Origin: Candidatus Odyssella sp.
Lineage (GTDB): Bacteria; Pseudomonadota; Alphaproteobacteria; Bin65
Assembly: GCA_016792765.1 (NCBI GenBank)
Contig: JAEULD010000082.1
Span: forward strand, 1-33,270
Length of the DNA stretch: 33,270 nucleotides
Reading direction: 5' to 3'
Part shown: positions 7,172 to 15,242 of the stretch, piece after piece
Position numbering within the stretch: the stretch's first letter is position 1
Layout: every line of letters starts with the position of its first letter
Made by a program: the position numbers and the translations under genes
Notes under the pieces: generated by a model
What the model saw: only the letters and a program-made list of their open reading frames with translations
The model's database searches: none
Told to the model about the DNA's origin: nothing

Positions 7172-8281
7172 ATGGCCGAAGCGCTCGCCCGCACCCTCGC
7201 CGCGCCGCCGCGGCCGACCTACCGGACCGATCGCAGCTTCGAATGGAACCACGCGAACGGCCCGGATTTCGCGGGGCCGTGGCCGGTCGTGCCGGAGACG
7301 CCGACGAAGGACTTCTTCGGCCTCGCCGTGCGCTCGCGGTTCGGCGTGGCGGCCAGCATCGTCCTCAACAGCCGCTGGACGGAAACCTACGCGCGGCTCG
7401 GCTTCGACATCCTCACCTACAAGACCGTGCGCAGCCAGGCGCGCCTCTGCCATCCGCCGCCGAACTGGCTGTTTCTCGACGATCGCTCGGTCGCCGCCGG
7501 CCTCGCCGATCGCGAGACGCCGCTCGCGCTCGCCGCGCGTCCGCCGGCCGATCCGCGCACGGCGACGACCGCGGGTTCGTTCGGCACGCCGTCGGTGGCG
7601 CCGGAAACGTGGCAGCCCGACATCGCCGCGGCGCGCCGCGCGCTCGGCCCCGGGCAGGCGCTGATCGTCTCCGTCGTCGGCACCGCGCGGCCCGGCCTGA
7701 GCGAGGCCGATTTCGTCGCCGAGTACGGGGCTCTCGCGCAGACCGTCGCCGCGGCCGGCGCCGACCTGGTCGAGGTCGATCTCTCGTGCCCCAACGTCGC
7801 GCGCCGCGAGGGCGAGGTCTATCTCGACCCGCGCCTCTCCGCCGCGATCGCGCGCGCGGTGAAGGCCGCCGCCGGCGCCCGGCCGGTGCTGCTCAAGACC
7901 GGCGACATCGCCGATCGCGCGCAGATGGCGGCGTTCCTCGAAGCCGTGGCCGGCGCGGCCGACGGCGTCGTCATGATCAACGCGCCGAGCCGGCCGATCG
8001 TCGACGGCGCCGGCGCGCCGGCGTTCGGCGCCGGGCGCGAGCGGGCCGGCGTCGCCGGCGGCGCGATCAAGGCGATCGCGCTGCGCGCCGTGGCCGACGC
8101 CGCCGCGCATATCCGCCGCCGCGGGCTGCCGCTCGAGGTGATCGGAGTGGGCGGCGTCGCCTCGGCCGCCGATGCGCGCGCGTTTCTCGATGCCGGCGCT
8201 TATGCCGTGCAGGCGGCCACCGCCGCCGCCTGGAATCCCTACCTCGCCGCCGAGATCAAGGCCGCCGCGCCCGACATCTAG
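7172..8281 (+). CDS. Dihydroorotate/dihydropyrimidine dehydrogenase-like FMN protein
   Basis: 369 residues from the ATG at 7172, with TGGGA 6 nt upstream. It has the TIM-barrel FMN oxidoreductase marks of the DHODH/PreA group: NSRWTETYARLGFDILTYKT near the N terminus, VEVDLSCPNV with the SCPN motif that carries the catalytic Cys in class 1 enzymes, LLKTGDI with the FMN-contacting lysine, and GVGGVASAADARAFLDAGA for the phosphate. Members oxidise dihydroorotate or reduce uracil and thymine. A housekeeping pyrimidine role is unlikely given the catabolic surroundings and the dedicated palindrome-bearing promoter. I infer reduction or oxidation of a cyclic amide intermediate. It ends 7 bp from the convergent amidase stop. 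Confidence 0.82.
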   Translation: MAEALARTLAAPPRPTYRTDRSFEWNHANGPDFAGPWPVVPETPTKDFFGLAVRSRFGVAASIVLNSRWTETYARLGFDILTYKTVRSQARLCHPPPNWLFLDDRSVAAGLADRETPLALAARPPADPRTATTAGSFGTPSVAPETWQPDIAAARRALGPGQALIVSVVGTARPGLSEADFVAEYGALAQTVAAAGADLVEVDLSCPNVARREGEVYLDPRLSAAIARAVKAAAGARPVLLKTGDIADRAQMAAFLEAVAGAADGVVMINAPSRPIVDGAGAPAFGAGRERAGVAGGAIKAIALRAVADAAAHIRRRGLPLEVIGVGGVASAADARAFLDAGAYAVQAATAAAWNPYLAAEIKAAAPDI

Positions 8282-8288
8282 GCCGGGT

Positions 8289-9590
8289 TCAGGCGCCGGC
8301 GCCGAGCACGGGCTCGGCCCAGCTCGCGACGTCGAGCAGTTTGCCGTCGCCGCCATGCGGGCCGACGAATTGAACGCCGACCGGAAGGCCGCGCGGGCCG
8401 GCGAGGCCGGGCAGGGTGATGGCGGGCAGGTGCAGCAGCGTCCAGAGGCGCTGGAACAGCAGGTCGCTCGGGCCGTGCAGGCCCTCGGGCGCCTCGCCGC
8501 CGGCGGCGGGCGTCAGGATCGCGTCGAAGCGGTCGAACACGCCGGCGATCTCGGCGCGGCACCGGCGCGCGAGCGCCTGGGCGGCGGCATGCTCGGCCGG
8601 CGTTATCGCGATGCCGGCGTCGAGCAGCGCACGCAGGCGCTCGCTCAGCCGGTCGCGGCGCTGCGTGCGCTCGAACGAGAGGCTGCGCGCGAATTCGAAG
8701 CGGAGAATCAGCCACTGCGCGTCGAGCGCCTCGGCGAAGTGCTGCGGAAGCTCCACCTCCTCGATCCACGCGCCCGCCGCGCGCAGCCTGCCCTGCGCCG
8801 CCGCCATCGCCGCGACGGTCGCCGGCTCCGCCTTGGGCCAGTGCGCGGTGCGGCAGAAGGCGAGGCGCGGCGGCGTTTCCGGCACGGCGCCGGCTGCGGA
8901 AACGGGGCCCGCGCTCAGCACCGCGTGCAGCAGCCGCGCATCGTCGACCGTGCGCGCGAGGATGCCGAGCGTGTCGAGCGATTCGGCCTGCGCCTTCACG
9001 CCGGCGATGCTGAGCGCCTGGTAGGTCGGCTTGAACCCGACCGTGCCGCAGAACGCGGCCGGGCGGATCGTCGAACCCACGGTCTGCGTGCCCAGCGCCG
9101 CCGGCACCATCCCGTCCGCCACCGCGGCCGCCGATCCCGAGGAGGAGCCGCCCGGCGTGTGCGCGAGGTTGCGCGGATTCCGCGTCTTGCCCGGCGTCAC
9201 CGCCGCGAACTCGGTCGTCACGGTCTTGCCGAGGATCACGGCGCCGGCCGCGCGCAGCAGCGCCACCGGCGCCGCATCGGCGGCCGGGCGGTGGCCCTCG
9301 TAGATCGGCGAGCCATAGGCCGTCGGCATGTCGGCGGTGTCGATGAGGTCCTTGATGCCGATCGGCACGCCGTGCAGCGGGCCGCGCGGGGCGGCGGCAT
9401 CGGCGGCGCGCGCCTGCGCCAGCGCCGCCGCCGGATCGAGGAACGTCCAGGCGCCGACCTCGCTTTCCCGCGCCGCGATGCGCGCGAGGCAGGCTTCGAC
9501 CAGCGCCTGCGACGTCGTCTCTCCGGCCGCGATGCGGCGCGCCGCCGCGCGCACGCCGAGGCGCTCGAGGGTTCCGTCCGGTCTCGTCAT
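8289..9590 (-). CDS. Amidase-signature enzyme, last gene of the long operon
   Basis: 433 residues from the ATG at 9590. An alternative ATG at 9599 adds three residues; I prefer 9590 because GGATGGGA sits just ahead of it. Numbered from 9599, the triad is K83 (IGIKDLID), S152 (PGGSSSGSAAA) and S176 (TVGSTIRPA). It is slightly shorter than most catabolic amidases, with a compact C-terminal half. Cytoplasmic hydrolysis of a carboxamide is expected, releasing ammonia. About 30 bp separates it from livF, so it is probably the last cistron of the operon that begins with the nicX-like gene. A maleamate-type intermediate would be a logical substrate, but nothing in the sequence proves it. Confidence 0.9.
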   Translation of the reverse strand: MTRPDGTLERLGVRAAARRIAAGETTSQALVEACLARIAARESEVGAWTFLDPAAALAQARAADAAAPRGPLHGVPIGIKDLIDTADMPTAYGSPIYEGHRPAADAAPVALLRAAGAVILGKTVTTEFAAVTPGKTRNPRNLAHTPGGSSSGSAAAVADGMVPAALGTQTVGSTIRPAAFCGTVGFKPTYQALSIAGVKAQAESLDTLGILARTVDDARLLHAVLSAGPVSAAGAVPETPPRLAFCRTAHWPKAEPATVAAMAAAQGRLRAAGAWIEEVELPQHFAEALDAQWLILRFEFARSLSFERTQRRDRLSERLRALLDAGIAITPAEHAAAQALARRCRAEIAGVFDRFDAILTPAAGGEAPEGLHGPSDLLFQRLWTLLHLPAITLPGLAGPRGLPVGVQFVGPHGGDGKLLDVASWAEPVLGAGA

Positions 9591-9621
9591 GCGTCCCATC
9601 CTATCGCCGGGCGCCGCGCGG

Positions 9622-10335
9622 TCACAGGCCCAGATACGCGGCCTTGACGCGCGGATCGTCGAGCAGCGCCGCGCCCGCGCCGGCGAGGGCGAGGCGCCCG
9701 TTCTCGATCACGTAGGCGCGGTCGGCGATCCCGAGGGTCTGGCCCACGTCCTGCTCGGCGATCACGATCGTGAGCCCGCCCTCGCTCAGGCGCTCGATCG
9801 TCGAGAAGATCAGCTTCGCCATGATCGGCGCGAGGCCGAGCGTGGGCTCATCGAGCAGGAGCAGCCGGGGCTTCGCCATCAGCCCGCGCCCCAGCGCCAG
9901 CATCTGCTGCTCGCCGCCCGACAGCGTGCCGCCGAGCTGGCGCCGCCGCTCGGCGAGGCGCGGGAACAGCGCGTAGACCTCGTCGGCGGTGCGCGCCCGG
10001 TCGCGCCGCGCGCGCGGATTGATCGCGCCGATGCGCAGATTCTCGGCCACGCTCATGTGCGGAAAGATCAGCCGCCCCTCCGGCACCAGCACGATGCCGG
10101 CTTCGACACGCGCATGCGCGCGCGCGGCGGCGATGTCGCGCCCGGCGAAGCGCAGCGCGCCGGCCGCGAGCGGCAGCACGCCCGCCAGCGCGCGCATCAG
10201 CGTCGTCTTGCCGGCGCCGTTGGCCCCGACGAGGGCCGTCACCTCGCCTTCGGCCGCCGCGAAGCCGAAGCCGTGCACGATCTCGATGTCGCCGTAGCCG
10301 GCGACGACGCCCTCGGCCTCGAGCAGCGCGCTCAT
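9622..10335 (-). CDS. livF: Branched-chain-amino-acid-type ABC transporter ATPase LivF
   Basis: 237 residues. ABC ATPase motifs in order: Walker A GANGAGKT (37-44), signature LSGGEQQ, Walker B LLLLDEP followed by TLGLAP, and the H-loop region IAEQDV in which the usual His is replaced by Gln, as is common in LivF proteins. LivF pairs with LivG to power the LivHM permease. Its ATG overlaps the livG stop (ATGA). It belongs to the Liv system embedded in the catabolic operon, so the solute is probably the heterocycle or an amide derived from it, not an amino acid. Confidence 0.93.
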   Translation of the reverse strand: MSALLEAEGVVAGYGDIEIVHGFGFAAAEGEVTALVGANGAGKTTLMRALAGVLPLAAGALRFAGRDIAAARAHARVEAGIVLVPEGRLIFPHMSVAENLRIGAINPRARRDRARTADEVYALFPRLAERRRQLGGTLSGGEQQMLALGRGLMAKPRLLLLDEPTLGLAPIMAKLIFSTIERLSEGGLTIVIAEQDVGQTLGIADRAYVIENGRLALAGAGAALLDDPRVKAAYLGL

Positions 10336-11060
10336 GCCGCCGCCCCGAAATAGACCTCGTGGACGCGCGGGTCCGCGCCGATCGCGGCCGGCGGCCCTTC
10401 CGCGATCTTCTCGCCGTGATGCAGCACCACGATGCGCCCGGCGAGCTGCATCAGCGCCCGCATCACGTGCTCGATGATGAGGATCGTGAGCCCGTATTCG
10501 CGGTGCAGGCGGCGCACGATCTCGAGCATCGTCGCCACCTCCGCCGGCGTGAGCCCGGCCATCACTTCGTCGAGCATCAGGAGCCGCCCGCCGGTCGCCA
10601 CCGCGCGCGCGAGCTCGAGGCGCTTCTGGCCCGAGAGCGTCAGCGTCTCGGCCAGGTCGCCGGCGCGCTCGGCGAGGCCCACCAGCGCCAGCACCGCGAG
10701 CGCGCGCTCGGCGGCGGCGGCGGGCGAGGCGGCCTGCGCCGCGCCGAACATCGCCGCGGTCGCCACGTTGTCCTCGACGGTCAGGCCGCCGAACGGTCGC
10801 ACGATCTGGAACGTGCGCGCGATGCCGAGCCGGCAGATGCGGTGCGGCGGCAGGCCGGCGAGCGCGCGGCCGTCGAACACGATCGTGCCGCCGCTCGGCC
10901 GCTCGTTGCCGGCGATGAGGCTGAACAGCGTCGTCTTGCCGGCGCCGTTGGCGCCCATGATGCCGACGATCTCGCCCGCGGCGACGTCGAACGAGATGTC
11001 GGACAGCGCGCGCAGGCCGCCGAACTGCTTGCTCACGGCGCGGAGCGCGAGGAGGGTCAC
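10332..11060 (-). CDS. livG: Branched-chain-amino-acid-type ABC transporter ATPase LivG
   Basis: 242 residues starting at a GTG (11060) that overlaps the livM TGA. Motifs: Walker A GANGAGKT (36-43), FQIVRPFGGLTVEDNV after the Q-loop as in LivG, signature LTLSGQKRLELARA, Walker B LLMLDEV followed by MAGLTP, H-loop IIEHVM. Val replaces the usual Pro after the Walker B DE. The signature reads LSGQ where LivF has LSGGE, as is frequent in LivG. It forms the second ATP site with LivF. Confidence 0.92.
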   Translation of the reverse strand: MTLLALRAVSKQFGGLRALSDISFDVAAGEIVGIMGANGAGKTTLFSLIAGNERPSGGTIVFDGRALAGLPPHRICRLGIARTFQIVRPFGGLTVEDNVATAAMFGAAQAASPAAAAERALAVLALVGLAERAGDLAETLTLSGQKRLELARAVATGGRLLMLDEVMAGLTPAEVATMLEIVRRLHREYGLTILIIEHVMRALMQLAGRIVVLHHGEKIAEGPPAAIGADPRVHEVYFGAAA

Positions 11061-11953
11061 GGCGTCCTCCGCCGCGCCGGGAGGAGGCCGCTCAGACCCT
11101 GCGGCGCGAACAGCACGAACACGATCAGCAGCAGGCCGAGCAGCACCATGTAGAGCTGCGGCGCGTTGGCCCACAGCAGCTCCGACAGCAGCACGAAGCC
11201 GGCGGCGCCGAGCAGCGGGCCCTTCATGTCCTCGCTGCCGCCGACGACGGCCATCGTCACGATCGTGAACGAGACGACCGGATCGAAGATCTGCGCCGGC
11301 TCGAAATAGGTCTGCCGCAGCACCATGACGCTGCCGACCGCGCCCGGAATCAGCGCCGACAGCGCGTAGGCGAGCAGCTTGAAGCGCACGGTCGGCACGC
11401 CCACGGTCTCCGCCGCCTCCTCGTTCTCGCGCAGCGCCAGGAGGCCGCGCCCGAAGCGGCTGCGGCGCACGAGAAACGTCATCAGCGTCGCCGCCGCCGC
11501 CAGGCCGAACATGATGTAGTAGAGCGTCTCGATGTCGGGCGCGCCGAAGATCACGCGGCTGAACTTGCCGAGCCAGCCTTCGACGACGATGACGACGTAT
11601 TTCGCCAGCTCCGCGAGGCCGAAGGTGAGGATCACGAAATAGGGCCCGCGCACGCGCAGCGCCGGCAGGCCGATCAGCGCCGCGAACGCGAACGCCGCGA
11701 GCGCCGCGAGCGCCACGATCGCGGCGAGCGGCGCCTCGCCCCACAGCAGCACGGCGACATAGGCGCCGAGCCCGTAGAAGACGACGTGGCCGAGCGAGAC
11801 GTAGCCGGTCATGCCCGAAAGCACGGTCCAGCTCTGCGTCAGCGCCACGTACATCAGCAGGCCGAGGCCGACGCCGACATGGTAGTCGCCGGCCACGGCC
11901 GGCAGCGCCGCGGCGGCGAGCGCCAGCGCCGCGAGGGCGAGCGCGCCCCTCAT
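11057..11953 (-). CDS. livM: Branched-chain-type ABC transporter permease LivM
   Basis: 298 residues from the ATG at 11953, overlapping the livH stop. It is highly hydrophobic, with about eight to nine membrane segments. LivM signatures are present: LTQSWTVLSGMTGYVSLGHVVFYGLGAY, RGPYFVILTFGLAELAKY, LRENEEAAETVGV, and the C-terminal VVGGSEDMKGPLLGA and LFAPQGLSGL. It forms the inner-membrane channel with LivH. The gene uses the same ATGA/GTGA coupling as its neighbours, pointing to stoichiometric production. Confidence 0.93.
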   Translation of the reverse strand: MRGALALAALALAAAALPAVAGDYHVGVGLGLLMYVALTQSWTVLSGMTGYVSLGHVVFYGLGAYVAVLLWGEAPLAAIVALAALAAFAFAALIGLPALRVRGPYFVILTFGLAELAKYVVIVVEGWLGKFSRVIFGAPDIETLYYIMFGLAAAATLMTFLVRRSRFGRGLLALRENEEAAETVGVPTVRFKLLAYALSALIPGAVGSVMVLRQTYFEPAQIFDPVVSFTIVTMAVVGGSEDMKGPLLGAAGFVLLSELLWANAPQLYMVLLGLLLIVFVLFAPQGLSGLLPARRRTP

Positions 11954-12840
11954 CGCACGATCCGCCGCCCGCCGAGCAGCCCTTGCGGCCGCAGCAGCAG
12001 GATGAGCACGAACACGCCGTAGACGAGGATCGAGCGGTAGGCCGAGGAGGTGAGCGCCACGCCGTAGGTCTCGAGCACGCCGAGCAGCAGCCCGGCCGCG
12101 ATGCCGCCGGTGACGTTGCCGAGCCCGCCGAGGATGATGACGACGAACGCCGCGATCGTGAACGGGAAGCCCATGAACGGCGAGATCTGCTCGGTCATGC
12201 TCACCAGCGCGCCGGCGACGGCGGCGCTCGCGAAGCCGAGGCACAGCGCCAATTGCTGCACGCGCTCGACGTTGACGCCGACGACGGCGGCGGCGTCGCG
12301 GCGCTGGATGAGGGCCTTGATCGCGAGCCCGGTGACGTGGAAGCGGAGGAACGCGAGCACGCCGCCGCAGAGGATCACGGCGACGGCGAAGGCCGCGACG
12401 CGGTTGCCGGTGATGGCGGCGTTGCCCCAGCGGTAGACGGTGTCGAGATACTGGTAGCCGCGCGGCGTCGCCGTGAACTGCAGCGCCATCAGGTTCTGCA
12501 CGATCACCGAAACGCCGAAGAACAGCAGCAGCGAATTGGCCTCGAGGCGCTGCGCGGCCTTGCCGCCGGCGAGCAGGCGGCGGAAGAGGCCGTGATAGAG
12601 CGCGAGCCCGAACAGCGCGGCGAGGGCCGCGGCCGCCGCGAGGCCGAGCAGCGGCGAGAGCGCGAGCAGCGTGAAGGCCCAGAACGCCACGTAGGCGCCG
12701 ATCATCACGAGATCGCCGTGCGCCACGTTCAGCAGGCGCATCGTGCCGTAGACGAGATTGAGGCCGAGCGCGGTCAGCGCATAGAGGGCGCCGGTGACGA
12801 GCGCCGCGACGAGGAGCTGGCCCGACAGAAGCGCGTCCAC
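11950..12840 (-). CDS. livH: Branched-chain-type ABC transporter permease LivH
   Basis: 296 residues with about eight hydrophobic segments and the LivH hallmark YALTALGLNLVYGTMRLLNVAHGDLVM near the N terminus, then KALIQRRDAAAVVGVN and the C-terminal FVVIILGGLGNVTGGIAAGLLLG. It pairs with LivM. It follows the binding-protein gene after 69 bp containing a strong hairpin, so its expression is probably set lower than that of the binding protein. Confidence 0.93.
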   Translation of the reverse strand: MDALLSGQLLVAALVTGALYALTALGLNLVYGTMRLLNVAHGDLVMIGAYVAFWAFTLLALSPLLGLAAAAALAALFGLALYHGLFRRLLAGGKAAQRLEANSLLLFFGVSVIVQNLMALQFTATPRGYQYLDTVYRWGNAAITGNRVAAFAVAVILCGGVLAFLRFHVTGLAIKALIQRRDAAAVVGVNVERVQQLALCLGFASAAVAGALVSMTEQISPFMGFPFTIAAFVVIILGGLGNVTGGIAAGLLLGVLETYGVALTSSAYRSILVYGVFVLILLLRPQGLLGGRRIVR

Positions 12841-12872
12841 CGCTCGGGCACCCGCGTAGCGTGAAGGAAGCG

Positions 12873-12900
12873 GCCGGCGCCCGGAGTGCCGGGCGCCGGC
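12873..12900 (-). terminator. Intercistronic stem-loop between livK and livH
   Basis: Perfect 12-bp inverted repeat GCCGGCGCCCGG (12873-12884) and its complement (12889-12900) around a 4-nt loop, about 10 bp past the binding-protein stop. There is no T-run. Like the dctP-dctQ hairpin, it follows a periplasmic-binding-protein gene and precedes permease genes, which suits partial termination or mRNA stabilisation. Confidence 0.6.
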
Positions 12901-12909
12901 GGCGGCGGA

Positions 12910-14076
12910 TTACCAGCCGGTCTTGGCCTTGAACGGGCTGGTGGCGATGGCCTTCGGCCAGACGAGCTGCAGCTCGCTGCCCTGGATCTGCAGGAACGCG
13001 GTCGGCGTGATCGCGTTCTGCACGCCCTGGAACTTCACCGGCCCGTTGATCGTGTCGAACGTCATCGACGCGATCGCCTGGCGCAGCTTCTGCTTGTCGG
13101 TGCCGGCCTTGGCCACCGCCTGCTCGAGGATCTCGAGCGACATGTAGCTGACGACCGTGTCGAGATAGTCCGGCTTCTCGTTGAACTTCTTGACGTAGGC
13201 GTCGTAGAACGGCTTCGCGCGCTTCCAGTCGGCCTTGGCCGGCGACCAGTGGCCCATCGTGACGAGCCCGTTCGCCGACGGCCCCACCACCTTGCCGAAG
13301 AAGTCCATCGTCGGGCCCACCGCGACGAACTGGAACGGCGCCGCGATGCCGATCTCCTTCGCCTGCTTCGCGTAGAGCACCGAGTCGCCCGGATAGGAGA
13401 GGACGAACAGCGCCTCGGGCGCGGCGGCCTTCACCTTGGTGAGGATCGCCGTCATGTCCTTGATGTCGGGCGGATACTCCTCGCTCACCTTCACCGCGAT
13501 CCCGGCCTTCTGCAGCGCGGGCACGAGCGACGCCTTGATCTCCTTGGCGAGCGGCAGGACGTTGGCGACGATGCCGGCGGTCTTGTAGCCGTTCGCCTTG
13601 GCCATCGCGACCAGCTCGGCGGCCATCTTGTCGGGAATCGCCGAGGTCACGAACCAGATGTTGCCGGGCTTGATCTCGCGCAGCTGCACCGAGGCGGCGG
13701 TGTTGCCGACCATCGGGAACTTGTACTTCTCGAGCACCGGCGCCACCGCGAAGTGGTGCGGCGTGCCCCACGGCGCCAGCAGCAGCTCGACCTTGTCGTC
13801 GGTGATGAGCTTCTCGTAGATCTTCACCGCGTTGCCGGGGTTCGACTGGTCGTCGTACTGGACGAACTCGACCATGCGCTTCTTGCCGGCGACGTCGAGG
13901 CCGCCCCTGGCGTTCACCTGCTCGCGCCACAGCTCGTAGGCGTTGAGCTGCGAGGGCACGGCCTGGGCGAACAGCCCGGTCTTGGCCAGCGAAAAGCCGA
14001 TCTTGATGTTCTGGGCGGCGGCCGGCGCGGCGAACAGCGCGGCGGCGGCCAGGGCGATACTGAGCTTCCGGATCAC
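12910..14076 (-). CDS. livK: Branched-chain-type ABC transporter substrate-binding protein
   Basis: 388 residues from a GTG at 14076. I chose it over the in-frame ATG at 14106 because AGGGAGA lies 6-7 nt upstream and the protein then begins with a normal Sec signal (residues 1-21, cleavage after PAAA). The mature protein starts NIKIGFSLAKTG, the usual Peripla_BP_6 opening, and runs through TAGIVANVLPLAKEI, ALFVLSYPGDSVLYAKQ and a C-terminal LVWPKAIA typical of LivK-like proteins. It binds the solute in the periplasm and delivers it to LivHMGF. It has no lipobox. Its position between catabolic enzymes and the transporter genes argues for a pathway-specific ligand. Confidence 0.92.
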   Translation of the reverse strand: MIRKLSIALAAAALFAAPAAAQNIKIGFSLAKTGLFAQAVPSQLNAYELWREQVNARGGLDVAGKKRMVEFVQYDDQSNPGNAVKIYEKLITDDKVELLLAPWGTPHHFAVAPVLEKYKFPMVGNTAASVQLREIKPGNIWFVTSAIPDKMAAELVAMAKANGYKTAGIVANVLPLAKEIKASLVPALQKAGIAVKVSEEYPPDIKDMTAILTKVKAAAPEALFVLSYPGDSVLYAKQAKEIGIAAPFQFVAVGPTMDFFGKVVGPSANGLVTMGHWSPAKADWKRAKPFYDAYVKKFNEKPDYLDTVVSYMSLEILEQAVAKAGTDKQKLRQAIASMTFDTINGPVKFQGVQNAITPTAFLQIQGSELQLVWPKAIATSPFKAKTGW

Positions 14077-14130
14077 GATGGTCTCTCCCTGCTTGGTTGA
14101 AGGCACGGCACGAAGCGCTCTTCGGCGGCG

Positions 14131-15216
14131 CTATGCGGCGAAGGTGCACGGGCCGGGGTCGCGGACGAGCTGCATCGTATTGCAGCGCACGCCGCCCCCG
14201 TATTTGTGCACCTCGTCGTATTCGATCGGAATCACCTCGACCTTGTGCTGCTCGAGCAGCCGGCGCGTCTTCACCGCGCTCGCGTTCATGATCACCCGGC
14301 GTGGCTCGAGCGTGATGCCGTTGGTCGGATAGAGGTTCACTTCCTCGCGCGGCGCCTCGATCAGCGTATAGCCGATCTCGTGCAGGTCGCGAATGGTCTG
14401 GTAATCGCACCAGGGCGGATAGATCAGCGCCAGCCTGGCGTCGAGCGGCATGATCCACATGTCCGCGTGCATCCAGCCCGGCACCTCCTCGTGGTAGTCG
14501 TAGAGCGGGCCCGGGCTCGCCGACAGCAGCACGCGCTTGTAGCCCGAGCGCTCGAGCACCGGGATCACCTGCTCGGCGCCCTCGCGGTTGCAGTCGGTCG
14601 ACAGCATCAGCACGACGAAATCGTCGCTCATGCGCACCGAGGCGCCGATCTCGCACACGCCCTTGCCGTGGACGGTGTAGAGGATCGGGCAGCCCAGCTC
14701 CATCAGCGCCTTGGCGACGTAGCGCGAGCGCCCGCGCCAATAGGGCGTCGCCTCGCGCGGAATGATGGCGCCGCCGTTGACGACGAAGCCCGCCGCGGCC
14801 GAGATGCCGCGCTTCATCGGCCCGTAGGCCGAGCGCGGCGGATCGTCGGCCCAGCGCAGCTCGTGCACCTTGACGCCGAGGCTCTCGTAGAGCTTGGCGA
14901 GGCCGTGGTGCTGCTCGCGCATCAGGTCGAGCTTCGGCGTGATGCCGTTGAACACGAAGAACGCCGAATCCTGCTCGTAGAGCTGCAGCACCTCGGCTTC
15001 GGTCGGCTTCACCATCGCCACTTCGCGCAGCCGGCCGATGCCCTGGGCGCCCCAGCGCTTGCCCCAGATGCGCTCGAGCTCGTCGAGGTAGGAAACCTCG
15101 GCGTGATAGCGGTGATATTGCGGAACGGCGCCTTCCTTGTAGTAGGGGAAGTCCTTGAAGGCGTCGGCGACCTTGCCGTGCGCCGCGCCGCCGCCGGGCT
15201 CGTTCTGGGCTGTCAT
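14131..15216 (-). CDS. Arginine-deiminase / dimethylargininase-family guanidine-modifying enzyme
   Basis: 361 residues, ATG at 15216 with GAGGGAA upstream. The pentein-fold layout is recognisable: LREVAMVKPTE near residue 63, HGKGVCEIGASVRMSDDFVVL, the central His-x-Asp region GWMHADMWIMPLD (general base), and a C-terminal GGGVRCNTMQLVRD whose Cys is in the position of the catalytic nucleophile. Such enzymes hydrolyse or transfer amidino groups (arginine deiminase, DDAH, amidinotransferases). The substrate is unknown. In this operon, beside a TRZ/ATZ hydrolase, I infer cleavage of a C-N bond in an amidine- or guanidine-like piece of a heterocycle. It could alternatively supply nitrogen from arginine analogues. 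The 26-bp gap from the preceding gene supports co-transcription. Confidence 0.8.
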   Translation of the reverse strand: MTAQNEPGGGAAHGKVADAFKDFPYYKEGAVPQYHRYHAEVSYLDELERIWGKRWGAQGIGRLREVAMVKPTEAEVLQLYEQDSAFFVFNGITPKLDLMREQHHGLAKLYESLGVKVHELRWADDPPRSAYGPMKRGISAAAGFVVNGGAIIPREATPYWRGRSRYVAKALMELGCPILYTVHGKGVCEIGASVRMSDDFVVLMLSTDCNREGAEQVIPVLERSGYKRVLLSASPGPLYDYHEEVPGWMHADMWIMPLDARLALIYPPWCDYQTIRDLHEIGYTLIEAPREEVNLYPTNGITLEPRRVIMNASAVKTRRLLEQHKVEVIPIEYDEVHKYGGGVRCNTMQLVRDPGPCTFAA

Positions 15217-15242
15217 CGCCGTTCCCTCGCGCGCCGCATGGC

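Noticed and set aside
11057..14740. 1227-residue minus-strand open frame
   Set aside because: Only its last 298 residues (from 11953) are a real gene, LivM; the rest is out-of-frame sequence across livH, the binding protein and the deiminase-family gene.
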